A DNA stretch of 64,000 bases from Myroides odoratimimus (GTDB lineage Bacteria; Bacteroidota; Bacteroidia; Flavobacteriales; Flavobacteriaceae), in the NCBI RefSeq assembly GCF_001485415.1, contig NZ_BCMQ01000002.1, forward strand, positions 62,001 to 126,000, read 5' to 3'. The notes below the pieces were generated by a model. It did not search any database. It was not told where the DNA came from and saw only the letters and a list, made by a program, of their open reading frames with translations. Positions 54,928-63,142 of this stretch are shown in pieces. Numbering within the stretch: the first letter of the stretch is position 1; each line of letters begins with the position of its first letter. The position numbers and the translations under genes were made by a program.

Positions 54928-55669
54928 CTCTTAAATTCGTTCCTGTTAGAGATAAAAAAGCTTGCTCTAAAGTCTCTGTATTGGTTTGTTCTTTTAATTC
55001 TTCACTGGTACCTAGTGCATAGATAGTTCCCTTGTCAATAATAGCAATCTCTGTACACAATTCTTCTACCTCAGCCAGGTGATGTGAAGTATATAATATT
55101 GTCGTTCCTCCTTGGTGCAATTGCTTTAAGAAGTCAACAATAACGAGTCTTGATTGTAAGTCTACACCTACTGTTGGTTCATCCAAAAACAAGATACTCG
55201 GTTTATGCAATATTCCTGCTATTAGATTAACACGTCGCTTCATTCCACCAGAGAATGTATCAACTCTTTTGTGTTTAAAAGCTTCTAGTCCTAAATAATC
55301 AAAGTAGTAATTAATTCTTTCTTTGAGTGCCTTCCCTTTAAGTCCGTACATACTCCCCAAGAAACACAAGTTCTCGTAAGCAGTGAGGGTAGGGTATAAG
55401 GCATACTCCTGAGGGACTACACCTATCTGTTGTTTGATAATACTAGCATGTGTACGATATGACAATTCATTAACTAGTAACTTACCTGATGTAGGTTTAA
55501 TCAAACCACATAACATAGATATCAATGTGGTCTTCCCAGCACCATTAGGCCCTAAGAAACCAAAGAATGTTCCTTTATCAATACAAAGTGTCAAGTCCTT
55601 TACAGAAAAGAACTCACTCCCTTCATATTTCTTATAGAGGCATTCGATATCTATTATCTTCTGTTGCAT
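54917..55669 (-). CDS. ABC transporter ATP-binding protein
   Basis: 250 residues. Walker A GFLGPNGAGKTT (33-44), the signature FSGGMKRRVNLIAG (near 138-151), Walker B ILFLDEPTVGVD and the switch His in TSHHLAEVEEL are all present, so it is an active CcmA/DrrA-type ATPase. It overlaps the permease gene by 11 bases and the BtrH-like gene by 1 base. It powers the permease at 53644. Confidence 0.93.
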   Translation of the reverse strand: MQQKIIDIECLYKKYEGSEFFSVKDLTLCIDKGTFFGFLGPNGAGKTTLISMLCGLIKPTSGKLLVNELSYRTHASIIKQQIGVVPQEYALYPTLTAYENLCFLGSMYGLKGKALKERINYYFDYLGLEAFKHKRVDTFSGGMKRRVNLIAGILHKPSILFLDEPTVGVDLQSRLVIVDFLKQLHQGGTTILYTSHHLAEVEELCTEIAIIDKGTIYALGTSEELKEQTNTETLEQAFLSLTGTNLRDDV

Positions 55670-56664
55670 TATATTGCTTTTTTCAATTTTTTAAAGAATT
55701 GTTCTTCTCTATCTGCTAAACTTAATAGTTCTTTAGATAGCGCGATATATACATCATCTCCATTCTTTCTCTTCTTGTATACCCGAGCAGCATTAACTGC
55801 AAAGTCACGCCAACTATCACCGATAGCAGTCATCTCTTGAGACAATTCTATTAATCTAGTATTGCTTATTTTGTTCCCTGCTTCTTGTAAAAAGGCAGCA
55901 TAGATAAATCTAAAACCTCCTCCTCCAGTACCAATTTCTTCTTGCATACGCACCATTTGCGCTAAGTAATGATTTGCTTTAGCTCCACCGACCTTCTTAG
56001 GCCACTTCACAATAGCTCTTGCTACCATACGCATTCCCTTTACACCAACAATAGGTACAGGAGCAAGCATATCTGTACAAGTCTTTCTGATCGCTTTTTT
56101 GATTGCTTTTTCCCAATCTATGGATTGAGGTATTTCTATAGGATAATAGATTTGTCCTTTAGGAGCAAAAGCCCCTTGTGCAAAACGTACACGCTCTAAC
56201 TCTTGTGGAGTTAACACTGTCGTACTTTCCATCACAGGGTCACTTACTAAGAACCTTTCATCCTCTTTGCCATAAACAACTAAGTTATGTGCATTAAAAT
56301 GGAATCTATATTCATCAGGAAAATAAGGTAAGTGATATACACCTACTTGTAATCCACATGGAATCCCTTCTGTTATCTTTTGTTCTAAGACTTGTTGTGC
56401 CTTAGCTTTATTAGAAAACTTAATACGCTTTACCTTTAGCCCTAATCGCTTTGCCAAACGATTAAAGATTAGCCCTGGTAAAGGGCGATAACTAATTGCA
56501 GGTGCATGATTTACTTTGATAAAAGGTAAATACACATAAAACAGACCAGAACCTAAACCAAAAGCCATTGGTTCGCTAATCTTTATCCCTTGATTAGTTA
56601 ACAAATTTGAAGCAACACCGTTTTCACAGTGTGCTGATTGATGATGTATAAAATCTACAGTCAT
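55669..56664 (-). CDS. BtrH N-terminal-domain protein (ACP-linked acyl transfer candidate)
   Basis: 331 residues, no signal peptide. The start DFIHHQSAHCENGVASNLL with Cys13 and AFGLGSGLFYVYLPF (near 36-50) are the marks of the BtrH N-terminal domain, a papain-like fold. FHFNAHNLVVYG and FLVSDPVMES may hold the His and Asp of the triad. BtrH transfers an acyl group from an ACP to an aminoglycoside in butirosin synthesis. Here it could move the aryl polyene acyl from ACP to the dialkylresorcinol hydroxyl, forming the flexirubin ester (inference). It lies between the ABC genes and a conserved small gene. Confidence 0.75.
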   Translation of the reverse strand: MTVDFIHHQSAHCENGVASNLLTNQGIKISEPMAFGLGSGLFYVYLPFIKVNHAPAISYRPLPGLIFNRLAKRLGLKVKRIKFSNKAKAQQVLEQKITEGIPCGLQVGVYHLPYFPDEYRFHFNAHNLVVYGKEDERFLVSDPVMESTTVLTPQELERVRFAQGAFAPKGQIYYPIEIPQSIDWEKAIKKAIRKTCTDMLAPVPIVGVKGMRMVARAIVKWPKKVGGAKANHYLAQMVRMQEEIGTGGGGFRFIYAAFLQEAGNKISNTRLIELSQEMTAIGDSWRDFAVNAARVYKKRKNGDDVYIALSKELLSLADREEQFFKKLKKAI

Positions 56665-56667
56665 AAC

Positions 56668-57075
56668 TTATTCCTTTCCCTTAAATGCTTTTAATTCAGC
56701 TACTGTGATACCAAAAGCATCTGCATATCTCTGTAATATCGTATTGCTTAATTTATTAAACACAGTTGGTTTAAAATGTCTTTTGACTCTCCACTTCCAC
56801 ATTGATACATAAGCACATAATGTTTGCATATCCATTCTATTCACTTCCATGTAGTACACAATAGGACTGTAAACACCATCTATCACTTGATGTCTCGCTT
56901 CATTCACTCTTTCTTCTATTTGAGACAGGGTAGCTTCTTGTACTATTGTTTTAGTTTCCCAACCTGAGCTTAATGCTGTCACATATTCTCCATCATCATT
57001 CACAGCATAGCACAGCTCCTTAATATCATTTTCTTTTAGACTACTCTTGTCTTGTGGTACATCAGACTCTTTCAT
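56668..57075 (-). CDS. Conserved small protein of the pigment cluster
   Basis: 135 residues, soluble. The first half contains YAVNDDGEYVTALSSGWE, a beta-prone segment; the second half is helical and basic (MDMQTLCAYVSMWKWRVKRH), ending in a helix-turn-helix-like stretch (LQRYADAFGITVAELKAF). DNA binding is possible but it may equally be a helper of the BtrH-like protein, which follows after 3 bases. Function unknown. Its position inside an unbroken operon argues for a pigment-related role. Confidence 0.6.
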   Translation of the reverse strand: MKESDVPQDKSSLKENDIKELCYAVNDDGEYVTALSSGWETKTIVQEATLSQIEERVNEARHQVIDGVYSPIVYYMEVNRMDMQTLCAYVSMWKWRVKRHFKPTVFNKLSNTILQRYADAFGITVAELKAFKGKE

Positions 57076-57078
57076 AAG

Positions 57079-57537
57079 CTATTGTTTTTGTAGAAATAGA
57101 TTGAGTTCAGCACTCATAATCTCATCCTCTCCTAATAAAGTACTAACCTGCATCACACAGATGACAGTATCTCCTCCATCTATTTTAGAAACCAAAGATC
57201 CCTTAGTAATAATCATTTCTCCGACCTTAGGTAGTTTATCTATCTTCACTTTTTTTATCGAACTAATAAAGCCTAGTACACTGACGTTCTCTCTTTCATT
57301 ATCATTCTCATCAAAGAAAAATGACTGACCAACTATAGCAGCGCAAGTCTGAGCTGCATTCTCTATTAGTGCTACCTCTTGGAGTTCTCCTTTAGTGACG
57401 AATAAGTTATCTTCCTTTATTAAAAAAGTAGTACTTACCGTTTTACTCCCTATTTCACTAATGATATCTACCATAAGCATCGGTTCGCGATGAGGTAGAT
57501 AATTTTGAATACTTACAGATCGAGTAGAACGTCCCAT
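57079..57537 (-). CDS. Hotdog 3-hydroxyacyl-ACP dehydratase-like protein A
   Basis: 152 residues. YLPHREPMLMVDII near 14-27 matches the FabZ/ApeP start, and VALIENAAQTCAAIVG (near 55-70) carries the catalytic Glu of the dehydratase helix. The GHFP loop of FabZ is lacking, as in ApeP-type dehydratases of aryl polyene clusters. It would dehydrate 3-hydroxyacyl-ACP to build the conjugated double bonds. It starts 1 base after its paralogue at 57538, and the two may form a heterodimer, as ApeI/ApeP do. Confidence 0.75.
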   Translation of the reverse strand: MGRSTRSVSIQNYLPHREPMLMVDIISEIGSKTVSTTFLIKEDNLFVTKGELQEVALIENAAQTCAAIVGQSFFFDENDNERENVSVLGFISSIKKVKIDKLPKVGEMIITKGSLVSKIDGGDTVICVMQVSTLLGEDEIMSAELNLFLQKQ

Positions 57538-57978
57538 CTATTCTTCTTTAGCTAATACAGTCTTCATCGAACCTGAAGCAATTACTACTCCTTCACAATA
57601 CGTAACTAATTCTACTAAGGTCACTCCCATAAATTCTTGTAGAATATCAACCTTTGTATATATTGTATCACCTACTTTAGGTAAGTTATGTATATCTATC
57701 TTCTTGATAGACCCAATATAGCCAACTGGTGCAGGCTCATTACGCAAATGAAACTGATACCCTGTATGCAGTGCTACAGACTGAGCCATATGTTCAATTA
57801 TTCCTACCTCTCTCAGCACATCGCTATTTACACACAGATTATGTTCATCTATTGTTAGTCCAGCAGTTATACTAGTCTCAGTATATTCATACAAAGCATC
57901 TACCATAACTATTGGTTCACGTTGAGGTATCAACTGTTTGACTAAGTTGCGATCTATTATATCTACTAATTTATCCAT
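57538..57978 (-). CDS. Hotdog 3-hydroxyacyl-ACP dehydratase-like protein B
   Basis: 146 residues, paralogue of the next gene. LIPQREPIVMVDALYEY replaces the usual LPHR by PQR, so one His is missing; VGIIEHMAQSVALHTGY has the catalytic Glu and an extra His. IGSIKKIDIHNLPKVGD parallels SSIKKVKIDKLPKVGE of the other copy. Each may supply part of the active site (inference). It directly follows darB, sharing no gap, so it belongs to the same translation unit. Confidence 0.75.
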   Translation of the reverse strand: MDKLVDIIDRNLVKQLIPQREPIVMVDALYEYTETSITAGLTIDEHNLCVNSDVLREVGIIEHMAQSVALHTGYQFHLRNEPAPVGYIGSIKKIDIHNLPKVGDTIYTKVDILQEFMGVTLVELVTYCEGVVIASGSMKTVLAKEE

Positions 57979-59112
57979 CTATACCACTTTTAGATAAGCA
58001 TATGCATAAGAGAATCTTCCACTCTCTGGAACGGACAACATAATGCGATCACCTGATTTTAATTTACCTGAATTCATCAGTTCTTCTAACATTAGATAAA
58101 TCGAAGCTGACCCAACGTTACCAACACGCTTAAGGTTCATAAACCATTTGTCTTTTGTTATTTCTATACCTGCTTCAACAAATTTAGTATATAAATTATC
58201 TACAAAATAATGTGATGACACATGTGGCAAAAAATAGTCTATTTCGCCTGTTTTGACATCATATTTTTCCATTGCACGTTTCATACTATCCACACCTCTT
58301 TCCAATATATTGTCATTTAGTATCTTCACATCTTGTTTTAAAGAGAATACAGATTCAGTCAACCATTCACTAGAAGAATAATCACTCCAAGGTTTGATAG
58401 AACCATCTTCTTGTTTATCTCCTCCAGCATACATACACGCTTCTAATTCATAAGCGTATGAGTAAGCATCCATCCACAATACTTCTAGAGAAGTAGTATC
58501 TCTAGGCTTATCCTCTAATAATAAAGCTGCCGCTCCATCAGATAACATCCAGCGCAAAAAGTCTTTTTTAAATGCGATAATAGGAGTCTGTTCCAGTTCC
58601 TTTAGATTGTCTATCTCAGCTTCAAAGCGGTCTGCTTTCATCCATGAAGACACACGTTCAGATCCTGTACAAACAGCATTCTTAGAATTACCAGACTTCA
58701 CTGACATATAACCAAATTTCAATGCACTCATCCCAGAACAACACACCCCAGAAGCAGAGTTTAGTTCTACTGATTTTGTTTTCATTAGACCATGTACCAT
58801 AGCTGCATGAGAAGGCAACAAATGATCAGGTGTAGAAGTACCACATGACAATACCTCAATATCCCTTAAGGTAAATTGATTATCACATAATCCTTTTATT
58901 GATTCAAATGTCAAATCACTATTGTTATGTGTTACATAGCCATTACTATCAATAGCATAATAACGTTGTTCAATTCCATTGTTACGCAATACAATACGTC
59001 TCGCTTTTGATTCTTTATTGTCTATCTTACCTAATTTGGCTTCCATCTGATCATTATCAACAGCTTCATTAGGCAAAAACTTTGCACTTTTTGTTATATA
59101 TACTTTATTCAT
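57979..59112 (-). CDS. darB: DarB, dialkylresorcinol-forming ketosynthase III
   Basis: 377 residues from the ATG at 59112 (MNKVYITKSAKFLPNEAVDN), the usual KASIII start; a longer frame to 59223 runs into darA. Cys125 in SGVCCSGMSALKFGY, His in FLPHVSSHYF and Asn in RVGNVGSASIYLML form the KASIII triad. DarB condenses two beta-ketoacyl chains and cyclises them to a 2,5-dialkylcyclohexane-1,3-dione (work on Flavobacterium and related Dar systems). DarA then aromatises it. It follows darA after 8 bases. Confidence 0.9.
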   Translation of the reverse strand: MNKVYITKSAKFLPNEAVDNDQMEAKLGKIDNKESKARRIVLRNNGIEQRYYAIDSNGYVTHNNSDLTFESIKGLCDNQFTLRDIEVLSCGTSTPDHLLPSHAAMVHGLMKTKSVELNSASGVCCSGMSALKFGYMSVKSGNSKNAVCTGSERVSSWMKADRFEAEIDNLKELEQTPIIAFKKDFLRWMLSDGAAALLLEDKPRDTTSLEVLWMDAYSYAYELEACMYAGGDKQEDGSIKPWSDYSSSEWLTESVFSLKQDVKILNDNILERGVDSMKRAMEKYDVKTGEIDYFLPHVSSHYFVDNLYTKFVEAGIEITKDKWFMNLKRVGNVGSASIYLMLEELMNSGKLKSGDRIMLSVPESGRFSYAYAYLKVV

Positions 59113-59120
59113 AATAGTAA

Positions 59121-60026
59121 CTAATCTATTCCTTGAAAATACTTTTCGTCCTTTTTTATCTTCCAATATTTCAATGGATATAACAAGAGGTGAATCATAT
59201 GCACGATAGGTGAAATCAACCATATCGCGATAAATAAATAATAATTAAATATCTTTAATAATGTCTTTCTATTTTTACTCTTATAGATTAACGCTGACCA
59301 TACCTTAAATATTCTATTGGCTTTCTTATCCATAGATACTAAAAAATGCCTAACTTCTACAGCCCCTATATTTACTAGCTCTGTCTGCATACCTTGATAA
59401 TTTTCTTTAAAAAGATAATTTTTTATAACCGTTCCAAAACGGTTGCTATTCATTATCTCTTCATTTGATATACCTGGTTTAGGCAAAAAGCCCCAGACTC
59501 TGCGTTGCTTACCACTAAACATCCAATCGACAATCGTAATAACACTTACCAAATTAATATGTCTATCTACAAGTGCTATATTACCAACCAACTGTCCATT
59601 GACATCCTTCAATAGTTTTTTCATCTTTTCTTGTGCCATAACCCACATATTACGGCTACCACTCACTGTCACTACAGGAGTATTAGCAAAAATATGCTGT
59701 GCATATTCACTCTTTAAAAATGAATTAATCGGAATAGATGGGGAGAGATACCACACTTGATACCCTAATATGATTAAATCATACTTAGTGTTTAATATTT
59801 CATCAACAGGAGCAATTACAGGTTGTGCTATCTGTCTAAAAGATTCTGGAAAAACATTAAAGAAATCTTCTTTGTTCCAAGGAAATAAAAAGTCTTGTTC
59901 TAACTGTATTTTACAATACGTAATTTCTACATTATCATCTAACTGAATAGGCTCAGTAAGTCTGTCTAAGACACGCTTAAGCTGTCCTGACTGAGAATAA
60001 TATAAAACAAGTACTTTTTTTTTCAT
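59121..60026 (-). CDS. darA: DarA, dialkylresorcinol condensing/aromatising enzyme
   Basis: 301 residues. The N-terminal 200 residues are flavodoxin-like (VLVLYYSQSGQLKRVLDRL, with the FMN loop YSQSGQ, and LIILGYQVWYLSPSIPI). The last 70 residues include a membrane helix (LFIAIWLISPIVHMIHLLLY, about 262-285), so the enzyme is probably membrane-attached. DarA oxidises the cyclohexanedione made by DarB to the resorcinol ring. It overlaps the LpxL-like gene by 1 base and precedes darB by 8, the conserved dar order. Confidence 0.88.
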   Translation of the reverse strand: MKKKVLVLYYSQSGQLKRVLDRLTEPIQLDDNVEITYCKIQLEQDFLFPWNKEDFFNVFPESFRQIAQPVIAPVDEILNTKYDLIILGYQVWYLSPSIPINSFLKSEYAQHIFANTPVVTVSGSRNMWVMAQEKMKKLLKDVNGQLVGNIALVDRHINLVSVITIVDWMFSGKQRRVWGFLPKPGISNEEIMNSNRFGTVIKNYLFKENYQGMQTELVNIGAVEVRHFLVSMDKKANRIFKVWSALIYKSKNRKTLLKIFNYYLFIAIWLISPIVHMIHLLLYPLKYWKIKKDEKYFQGID

Positions 60027-60910
60027 TATTTCTTACTATCTGTATCCCAAAAATCATAGTAATTAAACCACTGTAATGGATACTTCTTTACAATCTGAGT
60101 AACACTGTCACAATATGATTTTAATAGATGCTGCGCATCTCTATGTTTTACCTCTGCACGTCTAGTGTACAAATGGTAGTGTAAATTAGCTTCCTTCATC
60201 ACATATACATACGCAACAGGTACCTTCATACGAGAAGCTATACTAAATGGACCAGCTGGAAATACAGCTTGTTCACCTAAGAATTCCTCTGTCAAGACCT
60301 TTGTCCCTGGAAAATATCTATCTCCAGTAAAACAAATAATCTCGTTATTAGACAAACAATTATTAATCTCAAAAATGTGAGACATATCATCTTTGACAAT
60401 AATAAAATTAAGGTTTGTCTTAATAGATATACTCTCAAAATACTCTTTGATAAATGAGTGCTCTCTATCCGTTGTTACCAAATTTATTTGACATTCAAAA
60501 TCTATATCTGCAAAGAAATATTCTGCAACCTCAAAATTCCCCACATGAGCACTAATCAGAATTGCCCCTTTTTTTTCTTCTAATAATTGCTTTAATATTT
60601 CTATGCCATCAAATTCGTAAGTAAAACGGTTGCGTAAACCTAAAGAGATAGCTGTTTTATCAATAAGTACCTGTCCAAATCTAAAATAACTCATATACAT
60701 CATCATTACAGATTTCACTATTGAATATCTATGCCTATGATGTAAATAATAGTATAATGACTTATTTGACTTCCATGCTGTTATTAAATAATAAAAAGCT
60801 ACAAATACTAGAACACTATAAGCTGTTCTAATACCGAGCTTCTTTATACAAAAAACAAATATTCTATATCCTAAAAGTGTCCCTTTAGATTTACCTTGCC
60901 ATTGTGTCAT
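60026..60910 (-). CDS. LpxL/HtrB-type lysophospholipid acyltransferase family protein
   Basis: 294 residues. An N-terminal membrane helix (about 28-47) is followed by the acyltransferase motif SAHVGNFEVAEYF (near 118-130), an H-x4-E catalytic pair as in LpxL/LpxM, and by CFTGDRYFPGTKVL and PAGPFSIASRMKVPVAYVYV, which form the acceptor region. Family members transfer acyl chains from ACP to lipid hydroxyls on the inner membrane. With an ACP gene 5 bases upstream and darA 1-base overlapping, it is another candidate for joining pigment parts or anchoring them to lipid. Confidence 0.82.
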   Translation of the reverse strand: MTQWQGKSKGTLLGYRIFVFCIKKLGIRTAYSVLVFVAFYYLITAWKSNKSLYYYLHHRHRYSIVKSVMMMYMSYFRFGQVLIDKTAISLGLRNRFTYEFDGIEILKQLLEEKKGAILISAHVGNFEVAEYFFADIDFECQINLVTTDREHSFIKEYFESISIKTNLNFIIVKDDMSHIFEINNCLSNNEIICFTGDRYFPGTKVLTEEFLGEQAVFPAGPFSIASRMKVPVAYVYVMKEANLHYHLYTRRAEVKHRDAQHLLKSYCDSVTQIVKKYPLQWFNYYDFWDTDSKK

Positions 60911-60915
60911 TTTAA

Positions 60916-61164
60916 TTACTTAGCTGCAACTTTTGTTTCTATAAGTGTATAAAAATCTTGAAATGTTACAATATTTGCAAAATCAGCTTCTACTAACTTT
61001 ACCCCAAAATTTGACTCTATTAACACAACTAAGTCTACGTAATCTAAACTATCTAAATCAAGACTTTCTTTCAAGTTATTATCATTTGCAATAACATCCT
61101 CATCTACTTCAAATTCTTCTATTAAAATTTGATTAATCTTTTCTAAAATCTCTTCGTGATTCAT
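60916..61164 (-). CDS. Acyl carrier protein (second)
   Basis: 82 residues, acidic. Ser39 in LDLDSLDYVDLVVLIE is the phosphopantetheine site. Compared with the ACP at 51211 the helix II motif is DSLDY, not DSIDA, so the two may serve different enzymes, one the polyene and one the resorcinol or starter chain. It lies between the ketosynthase at 61173 (8 bases) and the LpxL-like gene. Confidence 0.92.
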   Translation of the reverse strand: MNHEEILEKINQILIEEFEVDEDVIANDNNLKESLDLDSLDYVDLVVLIESNFGVKLVEADFANIVTFQDFYTLIETKVAAK

Positions 61165-61172
61165 TTCTTACT

Positions 61173-62393
61173 TTATATTTTTTTAACTACTAATGCTGAA
61201 TTTGTTCCACCAAATCCAAAAGAATTAGACAAATATATATCAAATTTTTTATCTAAAGTTTGGTTAATTATATTTAATCTACTCGAGTCTTCATCTGGAT
61301 TTTTAAAATTCAGGTTAGGAGCAATAAAATCGTTATTCATCATTAACGTAGAATACACAATTTCTGAAGCACCTGCCATCCAACATTCATGTCCTGTAAG
61401 AGACTTTGTAGAACTCACAGCAGGAGAATATCCTTTAAATACTTCATGGATTGCTTTAGCCTCATTAGCATCTCCTAGTGGAGTAGAAGTAGCATGTGCA
61501 TTCACATATCCTATTTCATCTATAGCAACTCCTGATTGTACTATAGCTCTATGCATAGCTGTAGCTGGTCCTTCTACGTTAGGTGTAGAAATATGACCTC
61601 CATTAGAAGAAAAGCTATATCCCATAACCTCTCCTAGAATAGTAGCTCCTCGCTTCATAGCTGATTCATAACTTTCTAAAATTACTGTCGCACCACCACC
61701 ACTAGGTACCAAACCATTACGACTACTATCAAATGGTCTAGAAGCCTTATCTGGTGCTACTCCTTCTTCTGCAAACACTCCTAATCCATCAAAACTAGCC
61801 ATAGCATAAGGGTTAATCTCCTGTGCACCTCCACATATAACGATGTCTTGTAGCCCTCCTTTGATCATTAAGTATCCTAAACCAATAGCATGTGATCCAC
61901 TAGCACATGCTGCACTAATAGTCATGTTAATACCTTTTAGTTTAAAGATAGTTGATAGATTCATTGTCACTGTAGAATTCATAGATTTGAATATAGCGCC
62001 AGAACCTATTAAGGCAGTATCTTTCTTCTCTCTAAAAATATCTGTTGCTTCTATAACAGCCCTAGATACACTGTCATTTCCATAAAGAATACCTACCTCA
62101 TTCTGCTCTAAATACGCATCTGTAATACCTGCATTCTTCAGTGCTTCCACTGTAGCTACATAAGCATACTCTGTCTCTTCTCCAATAGAAATACGCTGTC
62201 TCCTACTCAATTCATTCTTAAGATCTGGACGAGGCACCATACCTGTATAGGCAGATCTAAATCCCTTATTATGACGCTCCTGATCATAAATAATACCTGA
62301 CTTACCTGTATACAATGATTGCTTTACTTCATCTAAGTTTAATCCTAGACAAGAGTAAATTCCCATACCTGTAATTACTACTCTATTATCCAT
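61173..62393 (-). CDS. Beta-ketoacyl-ACP synthase (FabB/F-type, third)
   Basis: 406 residues. Cys163 in TISAACASGSHAIG, His in VNAHATSTPLGD (near 305) and His in STKSLTGHECWMAGASE (near 340) complete the triad. It resembles FabB-like enzymes (HATST and GHECWMAG). It sits directly between the ketoreductase (3 bases) and the second ACP (8 bases), a compact set that can elongate a chain on that ACP. Which half of the pigment it serves is not readable. Confidence 0.88.
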   Translation of the reverse strand: MDNRVVITGMGIYSCLGLNLDEVKQSLYTGKSGIIYDQERHNKGFRSAYTGMVPRPDLKNELSRRQRISIGEETEYAYVATVEALKNAGITDAYLEQNEVGILYGNDSVSRAVIEATDIFREKKDTALIGSGAIFKSMNSTVTMNLSTIFKLKGINMTISAACASGSHAIGLGYLMIKGGLQDIVICGGAQEINPYAMASFDGLGVFAEEGVAPDKASRPFDSSRNGLVPSGGGATVILESYESAMKRGATILGEVMGYSFSSNGGHISTPNVEGPATAMHRAIVQSGVAIDEIGYVNAHATSTPLGDANEAKAIHEVFKGYSPAVSSTKSLTGHECWMAGASEIVYSTLMMNNDFIAPNLNFKNPDEDSSRLNIINQTLDKKFDIYLSNSFGFGGTNSALVVKKI

Positions 62394-62396
62394 ATA

Positions 62397-63128
62397 CTAA
62401 GAATATATACCTCCATTAATATTAATCACTTCTCCTGTGATATAACCTGCCTTATCAGAAGCTAAAAAACCTACTAAATCAGCTACTTCCTCTGCTTTTC
62501 CGAAGCGATTAGCAGGAATCATCTTCACTAATTCCTTTTGATCTAATTCAGCAGTCATATCAGACTCTATAAACCCAGGTGCCACAGCATTCACAGTTAT
62601 ATTTCTCTTTGCTACCTCTTGTGCTAATGCTTTAGTAGCTCCTATCACACCAGCCTTAGCAGCAGAGTAGTTTGTCTGTCCTGCTGTACCTTTTACACCT
62701 GATACAGATACAATATTAATTACACGGCCATATCTATTGCGCAACATCTTTTGCATAAAGAATTGCGTTACATTATAGAATCCATTTAAACTTGTTTGCA
62801 GTACTTTATTCCAATCTTCTAAAGGCATCCACATAAATAGACCATCACTAGTAATCCCCGCATTATTAACAATAACTTCTATTACAGCTGCAGGATTAGC
62901 CTCTACCCATTGTGTTAATACACTAACTACATTCTCATGATTACTAACATCAAACTTAATAATCTCTCCTGTTGATCCTAATTTATTTACTTCAGCTAAG
63001 GTCTCTAATGCCTTTTCTTCATTAGACTGATAATTAATTAATATATGATACTTTTTATCTGCTGCTAGACGCAAACATATTGCTCTACCTATTCCTCTTG
63101 ATCCACCTGTAACTATAGCAGTTTTCAT
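62397..63128 (-). CDS. 3-oxoacyl-ACP reductase (FabG type)
   Basis: 243 residues, classical short-chain dehydrogenase. TGGSRGIGRA (7-16) binds NADPH, NNAGIT (near 87-92) is the structural motif, and the Ser-Tyr-Lys triad is in SVSG and NYSAAKAG. VAPGFIESDMTAEL and GYITGEVININGGIYS are typical FabG features. It reduces beta-ketoacyl-ACP during chain building; it is the only ketoreductase of the visible cluster. It lies 3 bases before the ketosynthase and 14 bases after the WG-repeat gene. Confidence 0.93.
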   Translation of the reverse strand: MKTAIVTGGSRGIGRAICLRLAADKKYHILINYQSNEEKALETLAEVNKLGSTGEIIKFDVSNHENVVSVLTQWVEANPAAVIEVIVNNAGITSDGLFMWMPLEDWNKVLQTSLNGFYNVTQFFMQKMLRNRYGRVINIVSVSGVKGTAGQTNYSAAKAGVIGATKALAQEVAKRNITVNAVAPGFIESDMTAELDQKELVKMIPANRFGKAEEVADLVGFLASDKAGYITGEVININGGIYS

Positions 63129-63142
63129 ACTTTTAATAACTT

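Noticed and set aside
59113..59223. Longer start for darB at 59223
   Set aside because: It would overlap darA by more than 100 bases and add 37 residues unlike any KASIII start; the ATG at 59112 fits the family and the spacing.
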